A stretch of DNA of 64,000 nt, taken from Nocardia colli. Lineage in GTDB: Bacteria > Actinomycetota > Actinomycetes > Mycobacteriales > Mycobacteriaceae. Positions within the stretch are counted from its first letter, which is position 1, and each line of letters opens with the position of its first letter. Positions 27,397 through 38,443 of this stretch are shown in pieces. The stretch is taken from NCBI RefSeq assembly GCF_008704205.1, contig NZ_VXLC01000018.1, positions 1 through 64,000 on the forward strand, given 5' to 3'. A program made the translations under genes and the position numbers. The notes beneath the pieces were generated by a model. It did not search any database. It was not told the DNA's origin and worked only from the letters and a program-made list of their open reading frames with translations.

Positions 27397-28308
27397 GTGT
27401 CGGATATCGCGTTCACCAAAGGGCACGGCACCCAGAACGACTTCGTGGTGCTGCCCGACCTCGAGGTTCAGCTGGAGCTGACCGCCGAGCGGATCAGCGC
27501 GCTGTGCGATCGGCAGCGCGGTCTCGGGGCCGATGGTGTGCTGCGGGTCGCGCGAGCCGGCGCGTTGCGCGCGGCCGGGGTGCTGTCCGAGCTGCCGCCT
27601 GCGGTGAGCGAGACCGACTGGTTCATGGACTACCGCAACGCCGACGGTTCGATCGCCGAGATGTGCGGCAACGGGGTTCGCGTTTTCGCTCACTACCTGG
27701 TGTCTTCCGGTCTGGAGACCGCGCACGAATTCGTCGTCGGCAGCCGGGCCGGCGGACGCCCGGTGGTCGTGCATTCCGCCGGTGCGGTCGACGGTGACGT
27801 CACGGTCGACATGGTCACCGTGGACATGGGCACCGTGCGCGAACTGGGCGAATCCACCGCCACCGTCGAGGGCTGGGCCTACTCCGGCATCGGCATCGAC
27901 GTCGGCAACCCGCACCTGGCCTGCGTCGTCCCCGACCTGTCCGCCGACGCCCTGGCCAAACTCGACCTCACCGTGCCTCCCGGCTACGACCCCGACCTCT
28001 TCCCACACGGCGTCAACGTGGAAATCGTGACCGCCCTCGCCGACGGCTCCGTCGACATGCGCGTCTACGAACGCGGCGTAGGCGAAACCCGTTCCTGCGG
28101 AACCGGAACCGTCGCCGCAGCCGCAGCGGCCCTGGCCCGCGAAGGATTCGACATCGCCACCGACACCGGCGAAGTCCGCGTCCGCATCCCCGGCGGTGAG
28201 GTCACCGTCGGCCTCGCCAACGGCACCGCCTGGCTGCGCGGCCCCTCGGTCCTCGTCGCATCGGGCACTATCGCCGAGGGCTGGTGGCAGCACCTCGGAT
28301 CGCTCTAG
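27397..28308 (+). CDS. dapF: Diaminopimelate epimerase
   Basis: DapF converts LL- to meso-diaminopimelate for lysine and peptidoglycan. The 303-residue protein has both catalytic cysteines, in EMCGNGVRVF and in RSCGTGTVAAA, and the FTKGHGTQNDFVV start. GTG 27397 has AGGGAG upstream. The gene follows the methyltransferase by 24 bp. Confidence 0.96.
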   Translation: MSDIAFTKGHGTQNDFVVLPDLEVQLELTAERISALCDRQRGLGADGVLRVARAGALRAAGVLSELPPAVSETDWFMDYRNADGSIAEMCGNGVRVFAHYLVSSGLETAHEFVVGSRAGGRPVVVHSAGAVDGDVTVDMVTVDMGTVRELGESTATVEGWAYSGIGIDVGNPHLACVVPDLSADALAKLDLTVPPGYDPDLFPHGVNVEIVTALADGSVDMRVYERGVGETRSCGTGTVAAAAAALAREGFDIATDTGEVRVRIPGGEVTVGLANGTAWLRGPSVLVASGTIAEGWWQHLGSL

Positions 28309-28562
28309 GTGCTCTGTCATCGGACGAGGCAGGGCGGGGCTCGGGCGCTTCGGGAGACATAGCTGAACTGCATAAATGCTCAATGCCGAGCGTAGTAGGC
28401 GGGTCGGCGGCGAAACTCGCTTGACCGCGGTCCAGCGGTACGGAACCGTGATGGGCGTAATCTGAGGGGACACCGGCACACAACCAAGTGCCAACGATGA
28501 TGTCGATCTGCTTACCGGGGAGCGGTTTTTCTACCGGTCCGAGTAGCAATCGATGAGGTTGA

Positions 28563-30164
<1,602 letters not shown>

Positions 30165-30230
30165 CCCACCCGGACTCTGTCCACACGTCAACCCCAGCCA
30201 GGTCCCACCCGACAAGCTCCGGCCGTCGAC

Positions 30231-30585
30231 CGGGACCTGCCTGACCACTCACTCGGCCCTCGCCGCAACCATGTCCCGCTCGGCGAGCTCTCTACCGTCG
30301 AACGGGACCTAGCTGAGGCTTGACTCGCATTTCGGCACAGACATGTCCCGTTCGGTGAGTTCGCTGCCGTCGAGCGGGACTCGGCTGAGGGTTTCCCGCG
30401 CTTCGGCGGAACCATGTCCCGTTCGGCGGATACGGCTTCGCCTGTCGAGCGTGGTTGGGGTGAGTAGGCCGTGTGGGTTGCACCATGTGGCCGCGCAACC
30501 GGCATCTAGCGGACCACGCACCGAACGAAGTATCGAACGGGACCTGGCCGAGGGCTCACTCGCACTATGCCGCAGCTATGTCCCG
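30231..30585. repeat. Array A of the 48-nt CGGGAC...GTCCCG repeat (four copies)
   Basis: Copies start at 30231, 30303, 30375 and 30538. Three span exactly 48 nt from CGGGAC to GTCCCG and the 30375 copy spans 47. The first three are tandem with an exact 72-bp period. Each core is followed by a 24-nt linker that is also roughly palindromic with its flanks (CCCGTTCG ... CGAACGGG). The array lies downstream of hflX. Confidence 0.8.
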
Positions 30586-30599
30586 CTCAGCGGCTGCGC

Positions 30600-31060
30600 G
30601 GGGCAGGTGTGGGGTCAGAGGTATCTGACCTCGATTGTGGCTGTGCCGTCCATGGGCACTTCGAGGCCGTGAGCTCGGGTGATCGCGGTGTCAACGCCGG
30701 TGTCGGCGGTGTGGTCTTGGGTGAGAACTTGGAGGTGGTCCGGCGGGAATTCTTTGCTCCTCGGCTTGGACCAGTGTTGGCTCGGGTTCATTGGCTGGCT
30801 CGCTGAGGTGCGGCAGGGAAAACCGGTCTGCTCCGGTTGCCCCTGGTTGGCGCGCATGAGTCACGCTGCGCGCAAAGGTTGTGTTGGAGCGGGTGAAATT
30901 GGCAGCAAATTCGTGCGGTGGGGGAGGAATGGTGCGGGGCAGGCTGGGGGTGGTTTTCGAGGGTGGGGAAGATCGGTAACTTCATAGCAGACCGAGTGGA
31001 CTGTGTCGGCGCTCACATGTGATGCGGCACAGTGGATTTCGTTACGGTATCGTTCGGGGC
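30600..31060. other. Intergenic stretch without a convincing gene
   Basis: After array A the sequence is GC-rich with only short frames. A minus-strand frame of 80 codons (30615-30857) is open and ends in a plausible hydrophobic TIEVRYL, but it has no ribosome site or family pattern. It could be a gene remnant. The acyltransferase promoter probably lies at the right end. Confidence 0.4.
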
Positions 31061-31077
31061 GACATCAGGAGGGATGT

Positions 31078-31983
31078 ATGTCGCACGACCGTTCGGGTTC
31101 GGCCGATTCCGCAGGCAAGGCGTCTGGTGCGCTGGTGCTCGACAAGCCTGCGCTCAGTGACGGGGCTCCGCTGGCGGTTTCGCTGACCGACAGCGATCTT
31201 CGGGTAATCGAGGCGCTGCTGTCGCCGCTGCGGGCGTGGACGAGTCCGCGGTTCTACGGACTCGACAACATCCCGACCGATGGGCCCGTGCTGCTCGTCG
31301 GCAATCACAATCTGATGGGCGGCATCGACGCCCCGCTGCTGCTGCCCGAGGTGCTGCGCCGGCGTGGCCGGCTGATTCGCGGGCTCGCCGAGAACGTGCT
31401 GATCGCGGTCCCCGGCGTGCGGCACTTCCTGCATCGCTACGGCGCGGTCCGCGGCACCCGCGGCAACTGCCTGGCCCTGCTGAAGCGCGGCGAGGCCGTC
31501 ATCGTTTTCCCCGGCGGCGGTCGCGAGGCGGTACGCCGCAAAAACGAGAAGTACCTGCTCAAGTGGGAGGGCCGCACCGGCTTCGCGCGAATGGCGATCG
31601 AAGCGGGCGCGCCGATCGTGCCGGTCGCGATGATCGGCGTAGACGACGCCTACGACATCGTGATCGACGGCGACCACCCACTGCTGCGCCCTCTGCGCTG
31701 GACCGTCCAAGCCCTCGGCATGAACCCCGAACTGACACCCCCACTGCTCCGCGGCCTCGGCCCCACCGTCCTCCCACGCCCCGAACGCTTCTACTTCTCC
31801 GCCGGCACCCCGATCGACCCGGCCCCCTGGCGCGACGCCGACGACATCACCACGGCCGCAAAGGAATTGCGCGACGTAGTCCGCAAGGCACTGGAGGAGG
31901 AACTGAAATTCCTCTTCACCGAACGCGACCACGACTCCGGCCGCACCCTCCTCGGCCGCGTACGCGACCGCCTCCGCCGCTGA
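31078..31983 (+). CDS. Lysophospholipid acyltransferase-like protein
   Basis: The 301-residue protein has the acyltransferase core VLLVGNHNLMGGIDAPLL (a variant of the NHxxxxD active-site block, with six residues between His and Asp), then VFPGGGREAVRRKNEKY and APIVPVAMIG. This pattern is close to DAGAT/phytyl-ester-synthase-type enzymes and should act in lipid acylation at the membrane. ATG 31078 has an AGGAGGG ribosome site. The last codons (RLRR then stop) are the start of a tandem repeat running 0.8 kb downstream. Confidence 0.8.
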   Translation: MSHDRSGSADSAGKASGALVLDKPALSDGAPLAVSLTDSDLRVIEALLSPLRAWTSPRFYGLDNIPTDGPVLLVGNHNLMGGIDAPLLLPEVLRRRGRLIRGLAENVLIAVPGVRHFLHRYGAVRGTRGNCLALLKRGEAVIVFPGGGREAVRRKNEKYLLKWEGRTGFARMAIEAGAPIVPVAMIGVDDAYDIVIDGDHPLLRPLRWTVQALGMNPELTPPLLRGLGPTVLPRPERFYFSAGTPIDPAPWRDADDITTAAKELRDVVRKALEEELKFLFTERDHDSGRTLLGRVRDRLRR

Positions 31984-32780
31984 CATCGGGCGGGATTGTG
32001 CGGTCGGTCCGTCCCTCGCACCGAGCTGACAGCCTGACCTGGCGAGCGTCTGCCACTAGCAATCGGCGGATGTGTGGGTAGCCTGCCCCCCGCTGAGCTG
32101 GCCACCTGACGTGAAGAGTGCCTGCCTCGGCTGCTGGCGCTCAGCGGATGTGTTCGGGCGGTCCGTCCTCCGCGCCGAGCTGGCAACCTGACCTGGCGAG
32201 CGGCAACCTCGACCGCCTCCGCCGCTGACATCCAGCGGGCTTGCGCAGTCCGTCTGTCCCTCGCGTCGAGCTGACAACCAGGCTTGGCGAGCGCCTGCCT
32301 CCGCCACTGGCAATCGGCGGATGTGTGGGTGGTCTGTTCCTCCCGCTGAGCTGGCTTCCTGACCCGGGGGAGCGCCTGCGTTGGCTGGTGGCGTTCGGCG
32401 GATGTGTGCGGGCGGTTCGCCTGCGCCGAGCTGACTATCTGTTCTGGCGAGCGGATACCTCGGCCGCCTCCGCCGCTGACATCCAGCGGATTTGCGCAGG
32501 CCGTACGCTCTTCGTCCGAGCCCGCCTCCGCCACTGACATCGTCGGCGGGTTACATGTGTGGCCCGTCCTCCACGTCGAGCTGACGATCTGACCTGGCGA
32601 AGGGCTTACCTCGATCGCCTCCGCCGCTGGCATCCAGCGGCTTGCGCAGCAAGTCTGTCCCTCGCGTCGAGCTGACAACCAGGCTTGGCGAGCGCCTGCC
32701 TTCGCCACCTCCGCTACTGGCATCCAGCGGATTTGCGCACGCAGTCCGTCGCGCCGAGCTCAACGCTCGTCCTGGCGAGT
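31968..32780. repeat. Degenerate tandem repeat of about 80 bp, roughly ten units
   Basis: Units begin near 31968, 32051, 32121, 32203, 32294, 32374, 32453, 32522, 32604 and 32694. Shared words are CGCCTCCGCCGCTGACATC, CAGCGGATTTGCGCAG, TCGAGCTGACAACC and TGGCGAGCG. Some units match better three apart (32051 with 32294, 32203 with 32453), suggesting block duplication. The first unit overlaps the acyltransferase stop codon. Long open frames exist on the minus strand, but they are a by-product of the repeat. Confidence 0.8.
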
Positions 32781-32803
32781 GCGCATGGGCCGTAGTGACG
32801 TCG

Positions 32804-32875
32804 CCGCACCACTTTTGATTTCCCGCACCGAGAATTGCATGCGAATTTCGGTGCGGGAAATCAGAAGTGGTGCGG
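32804..32875. repeat. 72-nt palindromic element, copy 2
   Basis: Near-perfect inverted repeat: outer arms CCGCACCACTT / AAGTGGTGCGG, inner arms TGATTTCCCGCACCGA / TCGGTGCGGGAAATCA, with a GCATGC core flanked by AATT. It is the same length as copy 1 at 23135 and shares about 60 percent of positions by eye. It lies 9 bp beyond the stop of the GT39 gene, at a convergent junction. Confidence 0.8.
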
Positions 32876-32883
32876 GTTGAGGG

Positions 32884-34875
32884 TTAGTTGGGGTGGGGGG
32901 TTAGGTCGTAGACGGCGATGTTGCCTATGTGGGTGGCGGTGTAGTGGTGGCTGACCCAGGTGGCGATTTCGGGTTTTCCGGTTACCTGCCAGGGGGTTTC
33001 GGGGGTGGTTGGGGCGGGTTGGCCGCCGGTTTTCCAGGAGGCGGGGAGTTGCATCTCCTGGACCAGGTAGTAGGTCAACTCATGATCGGCCACGATGTGC
33101 TGGAACTCCTCTAGCGTTGGTGCCGGGTCTTCGGCCGCGAATCCGCCGATGGCGATTACCGGTGTGCGGCTGGCCAATTCGAGGGCGGCGGCGATCGAGC
33201 CGCGATCGACCGCGGCGGACCATCTGGTCGTGCTGCTCATCAGCATCGTGACGAGTTGCGGGTTGGTGAAGGCGCCGCCGTCGGCGAAGTTCTGGGTTTG
33301 GCGGTGGATCAGGGCGGCGATGCCGGTCTCGACGGGCTTGGCCGGACCGACGACGGGACTGCGGCCGGTATGCGCCTGCGGCAAGGTGGCCGCCGCATAG
33401 GCCGTCGATCCGCCGAGTCCGGCGAGCACTCCGACGACCAGCAGAACCGCGGTCACCCTGGTCCGCGCGGCACGCCACCCCGCCGGAACCGGGACCACGG
33501 TCACCAGGACTCCGAGCGCAGCGACCACCGCCACCGCCGCGACAGTCCAGCGCAACCACGGCATCCAGTCCGAATTACGTTGCAGCACAACCAAAGACCA
33601 CAATCCCATGGTCAGGATCAACGCGGCCGCCCCGAGCTTGCCGAACAGCTCGTCCCGCCGTCGCCACAGCTCGTACACGCCAACCGCGAGCATCCCGGCC
33701 GCAGCGGGCGCGAGAGTCAGCGTGTAATAGGAATGCTCGATCGCCTTCATCGCACTGAACGCCCCACCCATGGTGATCAGCCACAACCCGAAAACCAATG
33801 CCGCCCCACGTATTTGATCAGTACGCGGTGCATTCCACCGCGACGCCAGCACCACCACGAACGCCAACAGCGCAGCCGGCACCAGCCACGAGATCTCGAA
33901 CCCACTCTCCCCGACGAACAATCGACCAAGACCCGGCGACCCGAAATCATTGAAACTCTGCAACAACCCCGGCGGCGTTTGATACCCGGCCGGTAGCGCG
34001 ATCTGACCAGTCGCCGGCGTATTACCGAGGAACCGGCCAAAACCGTTGTAGCCCAACACTGAATCCATGAACGAGTTGTCCGCCGACCCCGCGAGATAAG
34101 GCCGCGACGACTCAGGCCACAAAATGGTCAGCAACACATACCAACCCGCGGAAACAACCAGCGCCGCAGCCGCACCAACCAAGTGCCACAACCGATTACG
34201 TAACGAAGTCGGCGCAACAATCAAATAAGTGACACCCAACGCGGGCAACACCATCAACCCTTCGAGCAACTTCGCCAAAAACGCGAACCCCAGCGCCACC
34301 CCCGCCAACATCAACCAACGCCCGTCCGCCCGCTCCAACGCCCGGATCGTGCAATACCCGCCCGCCGTCATCAGCAACACCAACACCGCGTCCGGATTGT
34401 TGAACCGAAACATCAACGCCACCACCGGAGTTGCCGCCAGCACCAGCCCGGCCAGCAACCCCGCACCCCGGCTGAGCGTCGCCCGCGTCACCGCCGCATA
34501 CGTCAACCCCACCGCCCCCACCGCCATCAACGCCTGCGGCACCAGCATGCTCGCACTGCTGAACCCGAACAGCTGCCCGGACAGCCCCATCACCCACTGC
34601 GAGACCGGCGGCTTGTCCACCGTGATGAAGTTGCCCGGATCCAGCGACCCGAACAGTAACGCCTTCCAGTCCCGCGACCCAGCCCAGGCCGCACCCGCGT
34701 AGAAGTTGTTGCCCATGCCGTTCACGCTGATGTGCCACAGGTACGCGATCGCGGTTCCGAGCAACAGCACGGCCAGCCCGGCACGTTCCACCGGACGCGC
34801 CGGGGGCAGAGCTGTCGGACTGGGGGATGAGGCAACGGAACCGGTCGGAGCCGTCGCGATGAGGGTCGCCGCCAT
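32884..34875 (-). CDS. GT39-type polyprenyl-phosphate-sugar transferase
   Basis: The 663-residue integral membrane protein has about 12 helices in the first 500 residues. GT39/ArnT-like features are visible: a first extracytoplasmic loop with NNFYAGAAWAGSRDW and ITVDKPPVSQWVMGLS, then FRFNNPDAVLVLL. A soluble C-terminal domain follows (AIGGFAAEDPAPTLEEFQHI, then HIGNIAVYDLTPHPN). Such enzymes move a sugar from a lipid-phosphate donor outside the membrane. A close paralogue runs off the right edge of the window and a remnant lies at 61515. The acceptor is unknown. Confidence 0.85.
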   Translation of the reverse strand: MAATLIATAPTGSVASSPSPTALPPARPVERAGLAVLLLGTAIAYLWHISVNGMGNNFYAGAAWAGSRDWKALLFGSLDPGNFITVDKPPVSQWVMGLSGQLFGFSSASMLVPQALMAVGAVGLTYAAVTRATLSRGAGLLAGLVLAATPVVALMFRFNNPDAVLVLLMTAGGYCTIRALERADGRWLMLAGVALGFAFLAKLLEGLMVLPALGVTYLIVAPTSLRNRLWHLVGAAAALVVSAGWYVLLTILWPESSRPYLAGSADNSFMDSVLGYNGFGRFLGNTPATGQIALPAGYQTPPGLLQSFNDFGSPGLGRLFVGESGFEISWLVPAALLAFVVVLASRWNAPRTDQIRGAALVFGLWLITMGGAFSAMKAIEHSYYTLTLAPAAAGMLAVGVYELWRRRDELFGKLGAAALILTMGLWSLVVLQRNSDWMPWLRWTVAAVAVVAALGVLVTVVPVPAGWRAARTRVTAVLLVVGVLAGLGGSTAYAAATLPQAHTGRSPVVGPAKPVETGIAALIHRQTQNFADGGAFTNPQLVTMLMSSTTRWSAAVDRGSIAAALELASRTPVIAIGGFAAEDPAPTLEEFQHIVADHELTYYLVQEMQLPASWKTGGQPAPTTPETPWQVTGKPEIATWVSHHYTATHIGNIAVYDLTPHPN

Positions 34876-35058
34876 TGCGCAACGGTCGCATGCTGATGTT
34901 CACCAAAAGTTGGACAGCGGGTTAACACGGCGACGGAATTGTGTGGTCGAGGACACGGCCGGTTCCGCCGCGGTTTGTCGAGAATCTCGATCTTCTTCCG
35001 CGCACCCCGCCGCAGGGCCTGGTTAGCAGACGATTACGCCCCAGAAGTGAACTGCGAT

Positions 35059-35082
35059 TCTCATTCCGGGTACCGTATGAGA
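35059..35082. promoter_or_regulatory. Possible operator upstream of fadE20
   Basis: TCTCAT-N12-ATGAGA is an inverted repeat 50 bp before the fadE20-like start. Its size suits a TetR-type regulator. No regulator gene is adjacent, so this is a weak call. The rest of 34876-35131 shows nothing else certain. Confidence 0.25.
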
Positions 35083-35131
35083 CAACGACGGGTCGGTGTG
35101 GACCGGCCGGTGTGGTCACTAGGAGGTTGGT

Positions 35132-36277
35132 GTGGAGCGCACACTGTTCGAACCCGAGCATGATCTGTTCCGGGAGTCGTTCCGCAAGTTTCTCGATCAG
35201 CACGTCGCGCCGAACCACGCGAAGTGGGAAGAGCAGGGGATTGTCGACCGCGAGGTCTGGCTCGAGGCGGGCAAGCAGGGCTTCCTCGGTATGGCCATGC
35301 CGGAGGAATATGGCGGCGGCGGGGTCAAGGATTTCCGCTACAACGCCATCGTGGCCGAGGAATCGGTGCGCGGCCAGTACTCCGGGCTCGGTTTCGCCCT
35401 GCACAACGATGTGATCGCCCCGTACCTGTCCGAGCTGGCCAACGAGGAGCAGAAGCAGCGCTGGCTGCCCGGCTTCTGTTCCGGCGAGATCATCACCGCG
35501 ATCGCCATGACCGAGCCCGGCACCGGCTCCGACCTCCAGGGCATCAAGACCCGCGCGGTCCGCGACGGCGACGACTGGGTGCTCAACGGCTCCAAGACCT
35601 TCATCACCAACGGCATCAACTCCGACATCGTCATCGTGGTCGCGCAGACCGACCCGGAGAAGGGCGCGATGGGCTTCAGCCTGCTCGTCGTCGAGCGCGG
35701 CATGCCCGGCTTCGAACGCGGCCGCAACCTGGACAAGCTCGGCCTCAAGGCGCAGGACACCGCCGAGTTGAGCTTCACCGATGTCCGGGTGCCCGCCGCC
35801 AACCTGCTCGGTCAGGAGGGGCAGGGCTTCATCCACCTGATGCAGAACCTCCCGCAGGAGCGCCTGTCCATCGCCGTGATGGCCGCCGCCGCGATGGAGG
35901 CCTGCCTGGACATGACCATTCAGTACGTCCGCGACCGCAAGGCATTCGGCAAGCCGATCGGCACCTTCCAGAACACCCGTTTCGTCCTCGCCGAACTCGC
36001 CACCAAGACCACCGCCGTGCGCGTCCTGGTCGACCGCTTCATCGAGGACCTCAACCGCGGCAAGCTCTCCGTCGAGGACGCCGCCATGGCGAAGTGGTGG
36101 AGCACCGAGGAGCAGGTCGAGCTGATCGACCGCTGCCTGCAGCTGCACGGCGGCTACGGCTACATGAAGGAATACCCGATTGCCAAGGCGTACATGGACG
36201 CTCGCGTCCAGACGATCTACGGCGGCACCACCGAGATCATGAAGGAAATCATCGGGCGTTCGCTGAAACTGTCCTGA
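35132..36277 (+). CDS. fadE20: Acyl-CoA dehydrogenase (FadE20-like)
   Basis: The 381-residue flavoprotein has the acyl-CoA dehydrogenase signature AMTEPGTGSDLQGIKT, the FITNG FAD-contact stretch, the QLHGGYGYMKEYP helix and a YGGTTEIMKEIIGR end. It should introduce a double bond into acyl-CoA and pass electrons to ETF. GTG 35132 follows AGGAGG. The place downstream of hflX matches fadE20 (Rv2724c). A strong hairpin follows the stop. Confidence 0.9.
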   Translation: MERTLFEPEHDLFRESFRKFLDQHVAPNHAKWEEQGIVDREVWLEAGKQGFLGMAMPEEYGGGGVKDFRYNAIVAEESVRGQYSGLGFALHNDVIAPYLSELANEEQKQRWLPGFCSGEIITAIAMTEPGTGSDLQGIKTRAVRDGDDWVLNGSKTFITNGINSDIVIVVAQTDPEKGAMGFSLLVVERGMPGFERGRNLDKLGLKAQDTAELSFTDVRVPAANLLGQEGQGFIHLMQNLPQERLSIAVMAAAAMEACLDMTIQYVRDRKAFGKPIGTFQNTRFVLAELATKTTAVRVLVDRFIEDLNRGKLSVEDAAMAKWWSTEEQVELIDRCLQLHGGYGYMKEYPIAKAYMDARVQTIYGGTTEIMKEIIGRSLKLS

Positions 36278-36297
36278 TCGCAAGCTGTTTCGACGAT

Positions 36298-36334
36298 GAG
36301 GTGGCGCGCGGCCGATGACGCCGCGCGCCACCTC
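36298..36334 (+). terminator. Hairpin after fadE20
   Basis: A perfect 15-bp inverted repeat, GAGGTGGCGCGCGGC and its complement, around a 7-nt loop begins 21 bp after the fadE20 stop. There is no T-run, as is usual for actinobacterial hairpin terminators. It also faces the convergent MerR gene. Confidence 0.7.
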
Positions 36335-36367
36335 TGGTCATTCGCCGACGCCGACGTTCAGCAATCC

Positions 36368-37006
36368 TCAAGTGCCCGAAGGTGTATCGCTGCGCTGCCG
36401 GGCTTGATTCTCGTGCGCGAGCCGACGCAACAAGGCCAGCACCGGCCCGAACAACGCGCTGAAGACCACCGCGCGTTCGGCCAGGGTCACGTTGTCGCCG
36501 AGCTGCTGCATGTGTGTGGCGTCGAGCCGCGCCACCGATTCCGCCAGCTGCGCGTACGGCAGCAATTCCTCGATGTCCCAGTCCATGTCGAGGCGCTGTA
36601 GCGCACGCATCCGCTCGTCGAGCGCCGCCCGGTGCGGCGATTGCTCCGAGACGTCCCACCCCATCCGCTCGACCAATTCCGCCGCCCACACCGGACCGTC
36701 CTCGTCCGGTACCGAGGCCGCGCCCTCGGGTAGATCGGTGGGCATGGCGTAATCCACGATGCCCAGCACCTCCGCCGGACTGTGCGGTTCGTCCAGTGCC
36801 GCAAGGACATCGCGAACCGCGGCGACCGGGAGGCCGCCGAATCGGGTCATCGCCCGGATCAATTCGAGCCGGCGCAGGTGTCCCTCGTCGTAGTCCGCTG
36901 TGGTCGCGCGCAGCGAGCGACCCGGGGGCAGCAGTCCTTCCCGTCGATAGAACTTGATGCTCGCGATCGGCACGCCCGACCGCTCGCTCAGTTCCGACAG
37001 CTTCAC
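36368..37006 (-). CDS. MerR-family regulator
   Basis: The 212-residue protein has an N-terminal MerR winged helix (LSELSERSGVPIASIKFYRREGLLPPG), a dimerisation helix (DEGHLRRLELIRAMTRFG), and a long helical C-terminal part without the cysteines of metal-sensing MerR proteins, suggesting an organic effector. GTG 37006 follows GGAGG. It diverges from a membrane transporter gene with two palindromes between them. Confidence 0.88.
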   Translation of the reverse strand: MKLSELSERSGVPIASIKFYRREGLLPPGRSLRATTADYDEGHLRRLELIRAMTRFGGLPVAAVRDVLAALDEPHSPAEVLGIVDYAMPTDLPEGAASVPDEDGPVWAAELVERMGWDVSEQSPHRAALDERMRALQRLDMDWDIEELLPYAQLAESVARLDATHMQQLGDNVTLAERAVVFSALFGPVLALLRRLAHENQARQRSDTPSGT

Positions 37007-37051
37007 GGTGCGTACCTCCGCGGGTGTGACGAAGACCCGATGGTCCTCGTT

Positions 37052-37093
37052 GGATAGTGCAGCTATCCTACATTGGATAGTTCAAGTATCCAA
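37052..37093. promoter_or_regulatory. Two MerR-type operators
   Basis: GGATAG-TGCAG-CTATCC (37052-37068) and TTGGATA-N7-TATCCAA (37073-37093) share the half-site GGATA/TATCC. They lie head to tail between the MerR gene and the membrane protein gene. Repetition of the same half-site supports binding by the adjacent regulator. Confidence 0.7.
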
Positions 37094-37111
37094 TCATGGG
37101 GAAAGAAGCCG

Positions 37112-38443
37112 ATGACCGAAAAACCGCAGGCTGACGCCGTCCGCGTCACCGCACGTCAGGTACTGCGCTCGCGCAAGATGTGGGTGCCCGCAGGCGTCAT
37201 CCTCAGCGTCTTCGCCTTCCTGCTTTCCCTGGCGTACATGGGTGCGATCGTGAACCCGCGGGCAGCGATGCACGAGTTGCCGGTCGGGCTGGTGAATTCG
37301 GACGCCGGCGCGGCCCAGGCCGATGGCCGGTTGAATATCGGGCAGCGGATCACCGACGGCATCACCGCCGCGTCCACCGATGGCAAGGTGGCCTGGAAAC
37401 AGCTCACCGAGCAGCAAGCCCGCGACGAGATGGCCGAGGGCAAGCTCTACGGCGCTCTCGTCGTGCCGGCCGACTTCACGTCTTCGGTTCTCGCCCTTGG
37501 TGATCCGGCCCGGCAAGCCGGACAGCACCCGGCGGTCACCATCCTGACCAACCCTGCCGCGGGCAGCCTCGCGTCATCCCTGGCGTCGAGCGTCGCCCAG
37601 CAGGCCGCCCATACCGCCTCTGCCCGCCTGGGTGATCAGCTGACCACGGTCGCCCGGCAGCACCAAACGCTGACCGTGGACCAGCAGTACCTGCTCGCCG
37701 ATCCGATCTCGATCCGCACCGACGTCGGCCACGCGCTCAGCGAGAACAGCGGCCTGGGCATGACCGCCTTCTTCTACACGCTGCTGCTGGTGATGTGCGG
37801 ATTCATCGGCGCGAACGTCTTGAACGGTCTCGTCGACTCCGGCTTGGGTTTCGCGCCGAGCGACCTGGGCCCGTGGCACAGTCACGGACCCAAGGCGCCC
37901 ATCGACCGTCGCCATACCCTGTACACCGCTTGGGGATTGATGGCCGGGCTGGCCGTGCCGATGGCCACGTTGATCATGATCGCGTCCATCGCCGTGCTCG
38001 GCATGGACGCCGGCCACCTGCCCCTGCTGTGGGTGTTCTCCTACTTCGGCATCGTCGCGGTCGGCATCAGCTGCCTGTCGATCCTGGCGACCTTCGGTAC
38101 GCCTGGCATGTTCGTGTCCACCTTCGTCTTCATCGCGCTGGCGATCCCGTCGTCCGGCGGCACGATTCCGCTGGAGACCGTGCCCGCGTTCTATCGGCAC
38201 CTCAGCGTGTTCGAACCCATGCGGCAACTCACCGGAGGCGTTCGAGCGATCCTGTACTTCAACGCTTCCGGTGACGCCGGGCTGTTCCGAGCCTGGACGA
38301 TGATGGGCGTCGGGCTGATCCTCGCGCTTGTACTCGGGTATGCGGCGACCTCGTTCTACGAGCGCAAAGGCCTGCACCGCCACCCGGAGTCCGCGCCTAC
38401 GCCGGCGAGCGCTCAGCGGGAGTCAGTTCTGCTCGAGGGGTAG
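37112..38443 (+). CDS. ABC-2/YhgE-Pip-like membrane protein
   Basis: The 443-residue protein has one N-terminal membrane helix (residues about 24-43), an extracytoplasmic domain of about 180 residues starting HELPVGLVNSDAGA (the YhgE/Pip/DUF3533 signature), and about five C-terminal membrane helices. Such proteins are exporter-like or phage-infection-type membrane proteins of unclear substrate. MerR control suggests drug-induced efflux. Its 3' end overlaps the convergent GNAT gene by 21 bp. Confidence 0.75.
   Translation: MTEKPQADAVRVTARQVLRSRKMWVPAGVILSVFAFLLSLAYMGAIVNPRAAMHELPVGLVNSDAGAAQADGRLNIGQRITDGITAASTDGKVAWKQLTEQQARDEMAEGKLYGALVVPADFTSSVLALGDPARQAGQHPAVTILTNPAAGSLASSLASSVAQQAAHTASARLGDQLTTVARQHQTLTVDQQYLLADPISIRTDVGHALSENSGLGMTAFFYTLLLVMCGFIGANVLNGLVDSGLGFAPSDLGPWHSHGPKAPIDRRHTLYTAWGLMAGLAVPMATLIMIASIAVLGMDAGHLPLLWVFSYFGIVAVGISCLSILATFGTPGMFVSTFVFIALAIPSSGGTIPLETVPAFYRHLSVFEPMRQLTGGVRAILYFNASGDAGLFRAWTMMGVGLILALVLGYAATSFYERKGLHRHPESAPTPASAQRESVLLEG

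Noticed and set aside
30231..30585. CRISPR-like array
   Set aside because: There are no unique spacers between identical repeats; core and linker both repeat, each is palindromic, and no cas gene is present.
31791..32723. A 310-codon minus-strand frame through the 80-bp tandem repeat
   Set aside because: It runs antisense into the acyltransferase gene and consists of the repeat read in shifting frames. Units do not keep one frame, so coding selection is unlikely.
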